NCBI GenBank assembly: GCA_964420975.1
Contig: CAYQVH010000021.1
Coordinates: 8,376-72,375 of the forward strand
Source: Accumulibacter sp964420975
GTDB lineage: Bacteria > Pseudomonadota > Gammaproteobacteria > Burkholderiales > Rhodocyclaceae
DNA length: 64,000 nt
Direction of reading: 5' to 3'
Part shown: positions 26,819-34,645 of the stretch, one piece after another
Numbering within the stretch: the stretch's first letter is position 1
Layout: every line of letters begins with the position of its first letter
Notes under the pieces: model-generated
Told to the model about the DNA's origin: nothing
Database searches by the model: none
What the model saw: the letters and a program-made list of their open reading frames with translations, nothing else
Program-made: the position numbers and the translations under genes

Positions 26819-27426
26819 CCGGGAGCGCCGGACAGAGCGCGGTATAGCGCCATGATCATGCCCGCGGTCGCGCCCCAGATGAAATGGTCGCCATAAGGCA
26901 CTGCGTAGTAGTGGCGCAACTGACCCCGGTAGTGAAGTGCGTGCCGCTGGTGGTTGGCCGGACTGAGCAGATAGGCGAGCGGCACTTCGAACGCTTCCTC
27001 GACTTCAAAGGCATCCAGGCGAAGGTCGAACGGCGGCGTCACGAGGCCGACCACCGGCGTCACGCAAAAACCGGTGACGGTCCGATACTCCGGCAGATAG
27101 CCGACGATGTCGACGTGCGCCGGCAAGAGGCCCACTTCTTCTTCCGCCTCGCGCAAAGCCGTTTGCGCCGGCGAGCTGTCCGAGCTTTCGCAGCGCCCTC
27201 CAGGAAAGCTGATCTGCCCCGCGTGGTCCTTGAGATGCGCCGTGCGCTGCGTCAACAAAACGGTCGGCTCGGCCTCGCGATCGACGATGGGAAACAGCAC
27301 CGCGGCAGGAGTCAGCTCCTCGTCGCCAACGCCCTCGTCACGCACAAAGCGGGTCGGCGACGGAACCTGAAAGAGTGCGTCGCGCAAGCGTGCCGCAAGA
27401 TTGGGTCCGACCACGACGTTGTTCAC
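26815..27426 (-). CDS. Nudix hydrolase, CoA pyrophosphatase-like (NudL)
   Basis: A 203-residue Nudix enzyme. The Nudix box runs GGRCESSDSSPAQTALREAE then EEVGL, with the metal-binding REAEEE. The preceding AHLKDHAGQISFPGG and following VTPVVGLVTPP match the CoA-hydrolase (NudL) branch, which splits CoA into phosphopantetheine and ADP. It is convergent with the gene at 26345-26818. Confidence 0.88.
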   Translation of the reverse strand: MNNVVVGPNLAARLRDALFQVPSPTRFVRDEGVGDEELTPAAVLFPIVDREAEPTVLLTQRTAHLKDHAGQISFPGGRCESSDSSPAQTALREAEEEVGLLPAHVDIVGYLPEYRTVTGFCVTPVVGLVTPPFDLRLDAFEVEEAFEVPLAYLLSPANHQRHALHYRGQLRHYYAVPYGDHFIWGATAGMIMALYRALSGAPG

Positions 27427-27444
27427 GGGATGAAATGCGGGCGA

Positions 27445-27711
27445 TCAGCAGCCGACAAGCGTTTCCTCGGCGTCGATCTCGGCGTGCACTGCCGCCAGCG
27501 CATCGGACAGGGTCTCGTCGGGCAGGGCGTTGAGCGTCGTCGCCACCAAATCCGCCGACTCGACCGCCGTTGCCGGCAAGGCACGCGAATCGAGTGCCGC
27601 AATTAAAGCCGCTGAGGCACCGACGATCTTGAGCAACGTCTGCCGCTCGCCCATCAAGAGGTCAATCTCGCGACCGAGCAGGTGAATGTTCTTGCCCTGG
27701 TGACGTTTCAT
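27445..27711 (-). CDS. Small hypothetical protein downstream of the retropepsin
   Basis: An 88-residue acidic, helical protein (MKRHQGKNIHLLGREIDLLM start, EIDAEETLVGC end). The retropepsin stop (TAG, 27723-27721) is part of its Shine-Dalgarno TAGGAG, placed six bases before the ATG, so translation is probably coupled. No family recognised. It ends 18 bases before the Nudix gene on the same strand, suggesting a three-gene operon. Confidence 0.65.
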   Translation of the reverse strand: MKRHQGKNIHLLGREIDLLMGERQTLLKIVGASAALIAALDSRALPATAVESADLVATTLNALPDETLSDALAAVHAEIDAEETLVGC

Positions 27712-27720
27712 GGCATGCTC

Positions 27721-28401
27721 CTAGTCGCGCCTCTTGAGGGTCATGGTCTGACCCTCACGCTGCATATCCAAATGATTCAGGAAACTCAGGCCAAGCAGGA
27801 CCACCGGCATCTCCTGCGGGACAACCGCCGCTTCGACGCGATTGACGACGATGTCGCCGACGCGAACCGAATCGAGTCTGACGACACGTGCCGTGACGAG
27901 TCCGTTCGGGGTATGAAAGCCTCTGGATTCACCCTTGCCACTATCGATACCGATGCGCCGCGCCTCACCAGCGCTCAGGGCGATCGTCGATGCCCCGGTG
28001 TCAACCAGAAAGCGGACGCTCGTCCCGTTGATATTGCCGGTGGTGAGGAAGTGTCCGCCGCTGTCGGCGGTCAACACGGCTCGGGCACTTTCCGCGCCGG
28101 CCAATGACGACGACACGACGTTCTGACCGACACTGAGGATCCGCTTCTTGCCGCCCACTTCGACCGTCGCCGTATCATTGCTCACCGCAACGAGTTTGAC
28201 GCCGTCGGTCGTCGTTCCCACGGCAACCGTCCGCATGGCGCCGCCGCCGATCGTCAACAGCGCCTTGCCAGGAAACACGCCGGCCAACCCGACCTCCTGC
28301 GCGAAGGTCGAAGTCGCCGTCGTCACCACAAACAAGGCCAAGCCGGCCACCAACGACACCTGGCATTGCTCGCTCGACCTGCCACACCGCTCGACGCCCA
28401 T
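27721..28401 (-). CDS. Retropepsin-like aspartic protease (clan AA, TIGR02281-type)
   Basis: A 226-residue envelope protein. Start MGVERCGRSS at 28401 gives an N-terminal hydrophobic segment (VSLVAGLALFVVTTATSTFA) that fits a signal peptide with cleavage near TFA-QE. The catalytic motif is FLVDTGAS in the C-terminal half, followed by ALSAGEARRIGI and the VLLGLSFLNHL flap-side motif. Such single-lobe proteases work as homodimers; substrates are unknown. It precedes the 88-residue gene. Confidence 0.88.
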   Translation of the reverse strand: MGVERCGRSSEQCQVSLVAGLALFVVTTATSTFAQEVGLAGVFPGKALLTIGGGAMRTVAVGTTTDGVKLVAVSNDTATVEVGGKKRILSVGQNVVSSSLAGAESARAVLTADSGGHFLTTGNINGTSVRFLVDTGASTIALSAGEARRIGIDSGKGESRGFHTPNGLVTARVVRLDSVRVGDIVVNRVEAAVVPQEMPVVLLGLSFLNHLDMQREGQTMTLKRRD

Positions 28402-28524
28402 CACTCTCCCTCCCTGGCCAGGAGGATTTGGCCATTGCAGCCCACAGAGACCAAGGCATTTTGCCACACATCGCCGCCCGCACGCCGCGTCTGGCAATCG
28501 TCCCGCAGTAGCGGCAGAAACGCG

Positions 28525-28968
28525 TCAGCGATAGACGAGAACCGGGATGTTCGAGTGCGTCAGCACTTTGTTCGTCTCGCTGCCCAAGAGCAGCGCGGTA
28601 ATGCCGCGCCGGCCATGAGAGGCCATGAAAATGAGGTCGCATCCCGCTTGCGTCGCCCCGTCGATGATCGCCTGATAAGGAAGGTCACTGGTCATCGACA
28701 CCGTATCAACCGGCACTCCCGCATCACGACAAAGATCGACGACAAAGCCCAGCGTTTGTTCGGCCTGAGCCTCGGCCAACTCGGCGAACTTTTCCGGCGT
28801 CGTCGGATCGATCAGGGCACCTTCGCCGTAATAGCTGACCGGATACTCCGGCTTGGCGTAGAGAACGGTGATGCGCGCCCCGGCCTCCTTGGCAAAGGAA
28901 ACCGCCCGGCGAGCCGTATCCTGCGACAGTTCGGAACCGTCGGTGGGAACGAGGATGTGCTTGAACAT
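28525..28968 (-). CDS. Universal stress protein UspA family
   Basis: A 147-residue cytoplasmic protein starting MFKHILVPTDGSELSQDTA. The ATP-binding loop SHGRRGITALLLGSET with NKVLTHSNIPVLV is intact, so it is an ATP-binding type. It is divergent from the hemerythrin operon and shares its intergenic region, which contains an FNR box, so oxygen may regulate it also. Confidence 0.92.
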   Translation of the reverse strand: MFKHILVPTDGSELSQDTARRAVSFAKEAGARITVLYAKPEYPVSYYGEGALIDPTTPEKFAELAEAQAEQTLGFVVDLCRDAGVPVDTVSMTSDLPYQAIIDGATQAGCDLIFMASHGRRGITALLLGSETNKVLTHSNIPVLVYR

Positions 28969-29105
28969 GTCCCTTCTCCTTGTGTGTGCAAAGTTCAACC
29001 CAGATCGTCGCTCGGGCGCGCGCTTGCCGCCTCGGTCGGAAGCAGACCAATGACGGCTGCGTCATGCCCGTGCGACCCATTGTCCCACCCGACGAGCGCC
29101 GTTGC

Positions 29106-29147
29106 TTGATATCGGTCAACGCGGAACGTATACGATCACCGCAGAAT
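29106..29147 (+). promoter_or_regulatory. FNR box and -10 element upstream of the hemerythrin operon
   Basis: TTGATATCGGTCAA (29106-29119) matches the FNR consensus TTGATnnnnATCAA in nine of ten fixed bases. CAGAAT (29142-29147) sits 32 bp from the box centre, the spacing of a class II FNR-activated promoter (box at -41.5). The operon begins at 29177. The box is symmetrical and could also act on the divergent universal stress gene. Confidence 0.75.
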
Positions 29148-29176
29148 GAATCAGACAGATTACGAGGGCTGCGAGG

Positions 29177-29638
29177 ATGCAAGACATTAGAGACTTGATG
29201 ACCGGCGATCACCGGTCCTGCGATGATCGGCTGGTAGCGGTTGAACAAGCCGTCCTGGGCGGTGACTGGGCAACCGCACGAAACCGCTTTGCCGCGTTCC
29301 GGGACGCCGTGATGGCGCACTTCAACGCCGAGGAATCCGTCCTCTTTCCGCTTTTCGAACAGCGGACGGGCATCCATCGCGGCCCCACGCAGGTGATGCG
29401 AAGTGAACATCTGCAGATTCGGCAGCTGCTGGCAACGACGGAGACGGCGCTCGAACAGGCCAACGGTGAGGAGTACCAAGGTGCCGCCGAGACCTTGTTG
29501 ATCATGATCCAGCAGCACAACATGAAGGAAGAGAGTATTCTCTATCCGATGTGCGACCAGCACTTGGCCGATCAGCGGGAAACTCTGCTCCCGGAGCTCC
29601 GTCGACAAATCGGGCGACAAAGCGAGGAAACCGAATGA
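29177..29638 (+). CDS. Hemerythrin domain protein
   Basis: A 153-residue all-helical HHE protein. Iron-ligand candidates appear in order: GDHRSCDD, MAHFNAEESVLFP, MRSEHLQIR, and QQHNMKEESILYP, as in diiron hemerythrin-like proteins that bind O2 or NO or repair iron-sulfur centres. First gene after an FNR box. Its stop overlaps the DUF2249 start (ATGA), and DUF2249 overlaps the next gene, so the three are one operon. Confidence 0.9.
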   Translation: MQDIRDLMTGDHRSCDDRLVAVEQAVLGGDWATARNRFAAFRDAVMAHFNAEESVLFPLFEQRTGIHRGPTQVMRSEHLQIRQLLATTETALEQANGEEYQGAAETLLIMIQQHNMKEESILYPMCDQHLADQRETLLPELRRQIGRQSEETE

Positions 29639-29871
29639 CTTGCCAGGGTGGGACACGGGTAATCGACGCGCGTGAAATGGAGCCCCCCGAACCGTTCGTG
29701 CGGACGCTGGAAGAGCTTGACCAGCTTGGCGACGACGACGAGTTGCTGGTACTGCTGCCGCGCGAACCCTTCCCACTTTACAGGGCGCTGGAGATCAACG
29801 GGTATTCTTGGCGGACGACACGCCTGCCCGATGGCACGGTCGAAGTCCGGATCCGACACCAGACCGTTTGA
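29635..29871 (+). CDS. DUF2249 domain protein
   Basis: A 78-residue protein with the DUF2249 pattern: VIDAREMEPPEPFVRTLEEL, then LLVLLPREPFPLYRAL and a VEVRIRHQ end, a TusA/SirA-like small fold. In many denitrifying bacteria DUF2249 proteins occur beside hemerythrin domains. The start is the ATG overlapping the hemerythrin stop; its stop overlaps the next start (TGATG). Confidence 0.85.
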   Translation: MTCQGGTRVIDAREMEPPEPFVRTLEELDQLGDDDELLVLLPREPFPLYRALEINGYSWRTTRLPDGTVEVRIRHQTV

Positions 29872-31175
29872 TGCCGGCCCTGCTGTCCTTTCAGCAGACG
29901 CCTCCGCTGGCGGCCCCGATCCGTTTCTTTCTGACGGCACCTGTCTTCGCCATCTTCGGCGGCCTGCTGCTCGCCTGGAGCGGTCCCTCGGCGATGCTCT
30001 CACGCTGGACGCCGAGCGCCTTGGCGCTTACCCACCTGATCACCGCGGGGGTCATGCTGCAGGTCATGCTTGGCGCCATGTTCCAGATTCTACCGGTGGT
30101 CGCCGGGGCAGGCATCGCGCAACCGCTGCGTCTCGCCCGCTGGATACATTTCACGCTGACCCTCGGTGCCCTGGTCTTGGCAGCCGCCTTCCTGACCTAT
30201 CAACCAGGCGCCTTCGAAATGGCCGTCGGCCTGCTAGGCGCCGGGGTTGTCGCCTTCGTGCTGGCTGCAAGCCGCGCGTTGTATGGGCTACCATCGACCA
30301 CTCCGACGATCCGCGGACTGAAGCTTGCCCTCGTCGGGCTCGGCGTCACCGTGACTTTAGGCGCCCTCCTGGCGCTGGCGCTCGGCGGCTCGTACACGCT
30401 GCCGCTGCGTCCGCTGACCGCCGTCCACCTCGCCTGGGGCCTCCTCGGATGGGGCTTGGTGTTGCTTGCCGCGGTCGCCTTGGTCGTCGTCCCGATGTTC
30501 CAGATGACGCCAGCGTACCCCGAATGGTTCGCCCGTCACTTCGGCTGGAGTGTGCTGCTGCTGCTCATCGTTTGGGGGGCCGCTGAACTCGCCGCCGGTT
30601 CACTCGCAGCGACCGTCCTTGCCGGCGCCCTGGTACTGGTCACGGCGACTTTCCCCGTCTTGACGCTGTACCTACAACATCGTAGCCGGCGTGCCCGATT
30701 CGACGCCACCCAGCATTACTGGCGCATTGCCATGCTTTCCTTCCTGCTTGCTGCGGCCTTCGGCGTTACAGGCAACGTCCTGCCGACGCTTGCCGAGTGG
30801 CCACAAGGACCCTGGCTGTGCGGTGTTCTCGTCCTGGTCGGGGGCTTCATGTCGGTGATGAATGGAATGCTGTACAAGATCGTCCCCTTTCTCGTCTGGC
30901 TGCACTTGCAAAACCTCGGGGGCGGCCGCGTCATTGCGCCGACCATGACCAAGGTGCTGGCAGTCCGCCAGATTGGCGGTCAGCTATATACGCACCTTGC
31001 TTCCTTGATTCTGCTGCTGACGGCGACGATCTGGCCGGAAGCGCTACTACGGCCAGCGGCCATCGTTTTCCTGCTGGCCAACGCGTGGCTGTTGCGTAAC
31101 CTGCTCGCGGCCATGCATTTCTATTCCCGGCACCGCGCGCGAATCGCGGCACTGCCGGCGACCAGCGACAACTGA
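29871..31175 (+). CDS. Polytopic membrane protein of the hemerythrin/DUF2249 operon
   Basis: A 434-residue protein of about 12 hydrophobic helices beginning MPALLSFQQTPPLAAPIRFF. Conserved-looking polar points inside helices are TAGVMLQVMLGAMFQILPVV, AVALVVVPMFQMTPAYPEWF and MNGMLYKIVPFLVWLHLQNL, three spaced copies of an M-(F/Y)-(Q/K)-x-x-P pattern, plus several membrane His. It is distantly like heme-copper oxidase subunit I or NnrS membrane proteins, but I cannot assign it. Coupled to DUF2249 by start/stop overlap. Confidence 0.75.
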   Translation: MPALLSFQQTPPLAAPIRFFLTAPVFAIFGGLLLAWSGPSAMLSRWTPSALALTHLITAGVMLQVMLGAMFQILPVVAGAGIAQPLRLARWIHFTLTLGALVLAAAFLTYQPGAFEMAVGLLGAGVVAFVLAASRALYGLPSTTPTIRGLKLALVGLGVTVTLGALLALALGGSYTLPLRPLTAVHLAWGLLGWGLVLLAAVALVVVPMFQMTPAYPEWFARHFGWSVLLLLIVWGAAELAAGSLAATVLAGALVLVTATFPVLTLYLQHRSRRARFDATQHYWRIAMLSFLLAAAFGVTGNVLPTLAEWPQGPWLCGVLVLVGGFMSVMNGMLYKIVPFLVWLHLQNLGGGRVIAPTMTKVLAVRQIGGQLYTHLASLILLLTATIWPEALLRPAAIVFLLANAWLLRNLLAAMHFYSRHRARIAALPATSDN

Positions 31176-31206
31176 CGGGTCGCGTCTTCGCCCACCCCAC
31201 CACCCC

Positions 31207-31599
31207 ATGAGCTATCTTGTCCTGAAACAGATTCACCTCGGTTGCGTGATGCTCAGCGCCGCCGGTTTCTGTCTCCGCGGCGTCTGGATGCTACGCGTGT
31301 CGCCTTTGCTGGACCGACCGTTGGTACGTGTGCTGCCACACGTCGTCGACACCGCCCTCCTGGTAAGCGCCATCGCGATGGCGATCCTCAGTGCGCAATA
31401 CCCGTTTGTCAATGACTGGCTGACCGCCAAAGTAGTCGGTCTGGTGCTCTATATCGGCTGCGGAACCATGGCGCTGAAACGGGCAAAGACACAGCGCCAG
31501 CGCGCTGCCTTCTTCGTCGCCGCGCTGACCACCTACGCCTACGTGGTATCGGTCGCCATCACCCGCCAGCCGCTCGGATTTCTCGTCTGGCTCGCCTGA
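31207..31599 (+). CDS. SirB2 family membrane protein
   Basis: A 130-residue four-helix protein (MSYLVLKQIHLGCVMLSAAG start, YVVSVAITRQPLGFL end) with the SirB2 pattern, including HVVDTALLVSAIAMA and LTAKVVGLVLYIGCG. Function unsettled. It follows the polytopic protein by 31 bases and ends 19 bases from the convergent fnr gene, so it closes the FNR-linked operon. Confidence 0.85.
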   Translation: MSYLVLKQIHLGCVMLSAAGFCLRGVWMLRVSPLLDRPLVRVLPHVVDTALLVSAIAMAILSAQYPFVNDWLTAKVVGLVLYIGCGTMALKRAKTQRQRAAFFVAALTTYAYVVSVAITRQPLGFLVWLA

Positions 31600-31618
31600 C
31601 ACCCCCCTCGACGCCGTC

Positions 31619-32362
31619 TCACGCGCGTTGATGCGACATCAACCGGCGCAGGGTTTCCGTATTCAGGATGGACACGCGTCGTTTATGTACCGCGATCGCG
31701 CCGTCTTCCTGCAAGCGAGTCAACGCGCGACTCACCGTCTCCACCTTTAGGCCGAGGTAACTCCCCATCTCCTCGCGCGACATGCGCAGGTTGAACTCGG
31801 TCGGGGAATAACCGCGGGCTTTGAAACGCTGTGACAAGTTGAGGAGAAAAGCCGCCAACCGCTCCTCGGCGCGCATCGTTCCCAGGAGCATCATGACCCC
31901 ATGGTCACGAACGATCTCTCGACTCATCACCTTGTGAAAGTGACGCTGCAAGGTGCGAATCTCGCGCGACAAGCCTTCCAGATGGGAAAACGGAATCACA
32001 CAGACTTCGCTGTCTTCCAGGGCCACGGCGTTGCAACTGTGGATTTCACCGCTGATCCCGTCGAGACCGAGCAGTTCGCCCGTCATCTGGAAGCCGGTCA
32101 CCTGGTCGCGCCCGTCGTCAACCAGGACATCAGTCTTGAAGAAACCGCTACGTATGGCGTAAATCGACTCGAAAGGCTGCCCGGCTCGATACAGATGCTC
32201 GCCTTGTCGAACACGACGGCGGGTCGACACCAGTTCATCGAGCTTTTGCAGTTCCTCGGCCTCGATGCCGATCGGCAAGCACAGCTCACGCAAGCTGCAA
32301 TTGGAGCAGGCAGTCTTGACGACCTCCAGGGTCAGTCTCGCTGTCACGGCGTTGCTCAGCAT
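31619..32362 (-). CDS. fnr: Fnr-type oxygen-sensing transcription regulator
   Basis: A 247-residue Crp/Fnr protein. N-terminal Cys cluster ACSNCSLRELCLP (C19, C22, C28) with a fourth Cys in GEIHSCNAVALEDSEVC supplies a [4Fe-4S] oxygen switch. The C-terminal HTH MSREEMGSYLGLKVETVSRA has the E-SR recognition residues that read TTGAT half-sites. The gene is divergent from hemN, with an FNR box between them that could also repress fnr itself. Confidence 0.95.
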   Translation of the reverse strand: MLSNAVTARLTLEVVKTACSNCSLRELCLPIGIEAEELQKLDELVSTRRRVRQGEHLYRAGQPFESIYAIRSGFFKTDVLVDDGRDQVTGFQMTGELLGLDGISGEIHSCNAVALEDSEVCVIPFSHLEGLSREIRTLQRHFHKVMSREIVRDHGVMMLLGTMRAEERLAAFLLNLSQRFKARGYSPTEFNLRMSREEMGSYLGLKVETVSRALTRLQEDGAIAVHKRRVSILNTETLRRLMSHQRA

Positions 32363-32388
32363 GCGAGTCCTTTGCCAATACTCCCTGT

Positions 32389-32430
32389 TTGATCCACGTC
32401 AACCCGCTCGCACTAACGCGGCCCCATAAT
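32389..32430 (+). promoter_or_regulatory. FNR box and -10 element of the hemN promoter
   Basis: TTGATCCACGTCAA (32389-32402) and CATAAT (32425-32430) are centred 32 bp apart, the exact class II FNR spacing. The hemN ATG is at 32458. The box has the same TTGAT-N4-GTCAA halves as the one at 29106, so one factor, FNR, probably controls both operons. Confidence 0.8.
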
Positions 32431-32457
32431 GCCGGCTGTCGATCCTCTCACCAAGAC

Positions 32458-33855
32458 ATGAATTCCGTCGCCGGCAACCTCGTATTCGATCCGGACATCA
32501 TACGGCGCTTCGACGTCAACGGGCCACGCTACACCTCGTATCCCACGGCAGACCGTTTCGTTGAGGCCTTTGGTGCGGACGCCTACCAGCTTTGGCTGGG
32601 CAAGCGGAATATCGGCGCCATCACCCGGCGACTGTCATTGTACTTCCACATTCCGTTCTGTAACACCATCTGCTACTACTGCGCCTGCAACAAGATCATC
32701 ACCAAAGATCACGGGCGTTCAGCCAAGTACCTGAGATACCTGGCAAAAGAGCTGGCGCTGCAGAGAAGCTGCCTGGAAGCGGGGGATCAAGAGGTCGCGC
32801 AGCTGCATTGGGGCGGTGGCACACCGACTTTCCTCTCGCACAGCGAGATACGCCAGTTGATGGCCGAAACGCGCAAGCACTTCACGTTGATTGACGGCGG
32901 CGAATACTCGATCGAGGTTGATCCGCGCAAAGTCGACGAGGCAACGGTGACGCTGCTCGCCGAGGTCGGCTTCAATCGCATGAGCGTCGGCGTCCAGGAC
33001 TTCGACAGTGACGTCCAGCGCGCCGTCAATCGCCTCCAGAGCGAAGAGGAAACGCGCGCCGTGATTGCCGCTGCGCGTCGCGCCGGTTTTCGCTCGGTAA
33101 GCATCGACCTCATTTACGGACTCCCACGGCAGACGATTGACGGCTTCGGCCGGACGCTCGACCGAATCGTCGAAGTCGGCCCGGACCGCGTCTCGATCTA
33201 CAACTACGCTCACTTGCCGAGCCTCTTCAAACCGCAACGGCGCATTCTCGAAGCGGACATGCCGAGCGCCGATACCCGCTTGCAGATACTCGCCTTGGCG
33301 ATCCGGCGCATGACGGAAGCCGGCTACGTCTATATCGGCATGGACCATTTCGCCAAACCCGACGACGAATTGGCGACGGCACAGCGGCAAGGTCGCCTGC
33401 ATCGCAATTTTCAGGGCTATTCGACGCATTCGGACTGCGACCTGCTGGCTTTCGGCATTTCCTCGATCAGCAAGGTCGGCCCGACCTACTGTCAGAACGT
33501 CAAGACGCTCGACGAATACTACGATCGGCTCGACAGCGGGACGCTGCCGGTCTACCGAGGCATCGAACTCAACGCCGACGATCTGTTGCGACGCTCGATC
33601 ATTCAGTCGCTGATGTGCCATTTCGAGCTGTCGATCGAAGCCATCGAGATTGCTCACCTGATTGATTTCCCGTCGTACTTTGCGACCGAACTTGAGGACT
33701 TGCGCGAGATGGCGAGCGCCAGCCTCGTTCGTATCGACGAGAAGTGGATTACGGTCTTGCCGCGTGGGCGCATGCTGGTGCGAGCGATCTCGATGGTTTT
33801 CGACCGCTACCTGCGGGCCGACCGGCAACGCACGCGCTACTCGAAGGTCATCTAG
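32458..33855 (+). CDS. hemN: Oxygen-independent coproporphyrinogen III oxidase
   Basis: A 465-residue radical SAM enzyme making protoporphyrinogen IX without oxygen. The Cys triad lies in FHIPFCNTICYYCACNK (CxxxCxxC), followed by HWGGGTPTFLS, the second SAM motif SVGVQDFDSDVQ, IDLIYGLPRQT and GMDHFAKPDDEL. The start MNSVAGNLVF (32458) replaces a TTG upstream that lies in the FNR box. It is the first gene of a plus-strand block with SafE-like and CopA genes. Confidence 0.95.
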   Translation: MNSVAGNLVFDPDIIRRFDVNGPRYTSYPTADRFVEAFGADAYQLWLGKRNIGAITRRLSLYFHIPFCNTICYYCACNKIITKDHGRSAKYLRYLAKELALQRSCLEAGDQEVAQLHWGGGTPTFLSHSEIRQLMAETRKHFTLIDGGEYSIEVDPRKVDEATVTLLAEVGFNRMSVGVQDFDSDVQRAVNRLQSEEETRAVIAAARRAGFRSVSIDLIYGLPRQTIDGFGRTLDRIVEVGPDRVSIYNYAHLPSLFKPQRRILEADMPSADTRLQILALAIRRMTEAGYVYIGMDHFAKPDDELATAQRQGRLHRNFQGYSTHSDCDLLAFGISSISKVGPTYCQNVKTLDEYYDRLDSGTLPVYRGIELNADDLLRRSIIQSLMCHFELSIEAIEIAHLIDFPSYFATELEDLREMASASLVRIDEKWITVLPRGRMLVRAISMVFDRYLRADRQRTRYSKVI

Positions 33856-33922
33856 ACGGCCGGTCAGCCGACCACGGAGGGAGTAAGATCGCCCCTTTGT
33901 TCGTCCGCGTCCCTCACCAGCG

Positions 33923-34594
33923 ATGCCCGAGTCCAGTTATCTTGCGTTGTTGCTCATCGGCTTCCTCGGGGGCACGCACTGCGTCACCATGTGCGGCGGT
34001 ATTGTGACCGCACTGGCGATGGGTGGGCCACCCTCCATTCGCCTGCACCTGGCGTACAACGTAGGAAGAATGACCAGCTACTCCGCCGCCGGTGCCATCG
34101 CCGGCGGGATCGGCGAGGCCGGTATCGCCCTCTCCGCGCAACTGCCCATGCGCAGCGTCTTTTACCTTTTTGCCAACCTGATGTTGATCGCGCTTGGCCT
34201 CTACCTCATCGGTTTGACAAAAGCACTGGCTTTCAGCGAAGCACTCGGTCACCGACTGTGGCGGCGACTGCAGCCGCTGACGCGCCGCTTTGTCCCGGCG
34301 CGCACCGTCTCTCAGGCGCTGCCGCTCGGCATACTTTGGGGATGGCTGCCCTGCGGTCTGGTGTATGGCGCGCTGGCTACCGCGCTGGCGAGCGGTTCGG
34401 CGCTGCAGGGGGCGGGCCTGATGCTCGCTTTTGGCGCCGGTACGCTGCCCAATCTCCTGCTCGCCGGCGTCGTCGCCACGCGGCTTCAGGCGTACGCCCG
34501 CCAGCCGATGCTGCGGCTTGGCTGCGGCCTGCTCGTCCTGGCTTTCGGCGTCTGGGGGCTCAGCGGCCTCGTCCGCCAGCTCGCAGGCAGTTGA
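33923..34594 (+). CDS. SafE/TauE-like membrane protein (DsbD_2 type)
   Basis: A 223-residue, six-helix inner-membrane protein with the family Cys signature GGTHCVTMCGGIV near residue 18-30 and a second WLPCGLVYGAL. Proteins of this kind lie in cytochrome cbb3 assembly clusters and may move copper or reductant. It follows hemN by 67 bases and precedes the copper ATPase, which suits this role. Confidence 0.85.
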   Translation: MPESSYLALLLIGFLGGTHCVTMCGGIVTALAMGGPPSIRLHLAYNVGRMTSYSAAGAIAGGIGEAGIALSAQLPMRSVFYLFANLMLIALGLYLIGLTKALAFSEALGHRLWRRLQPLTRRFVPARTVSQALPLGILWGWLPCGLVYGALATALASGSALQGAGLMLAFGAGTLPNLLLAGVVATRLQAYARQPMLRLGCGLLVLAFGVWGLSGLVRQLAGS

Positions 34595-34645
34595 CCCCCG
34601 GCTGCCTGGCCGGCGACTGCGCGACCCTTTTTTTGCGAACCAAGG

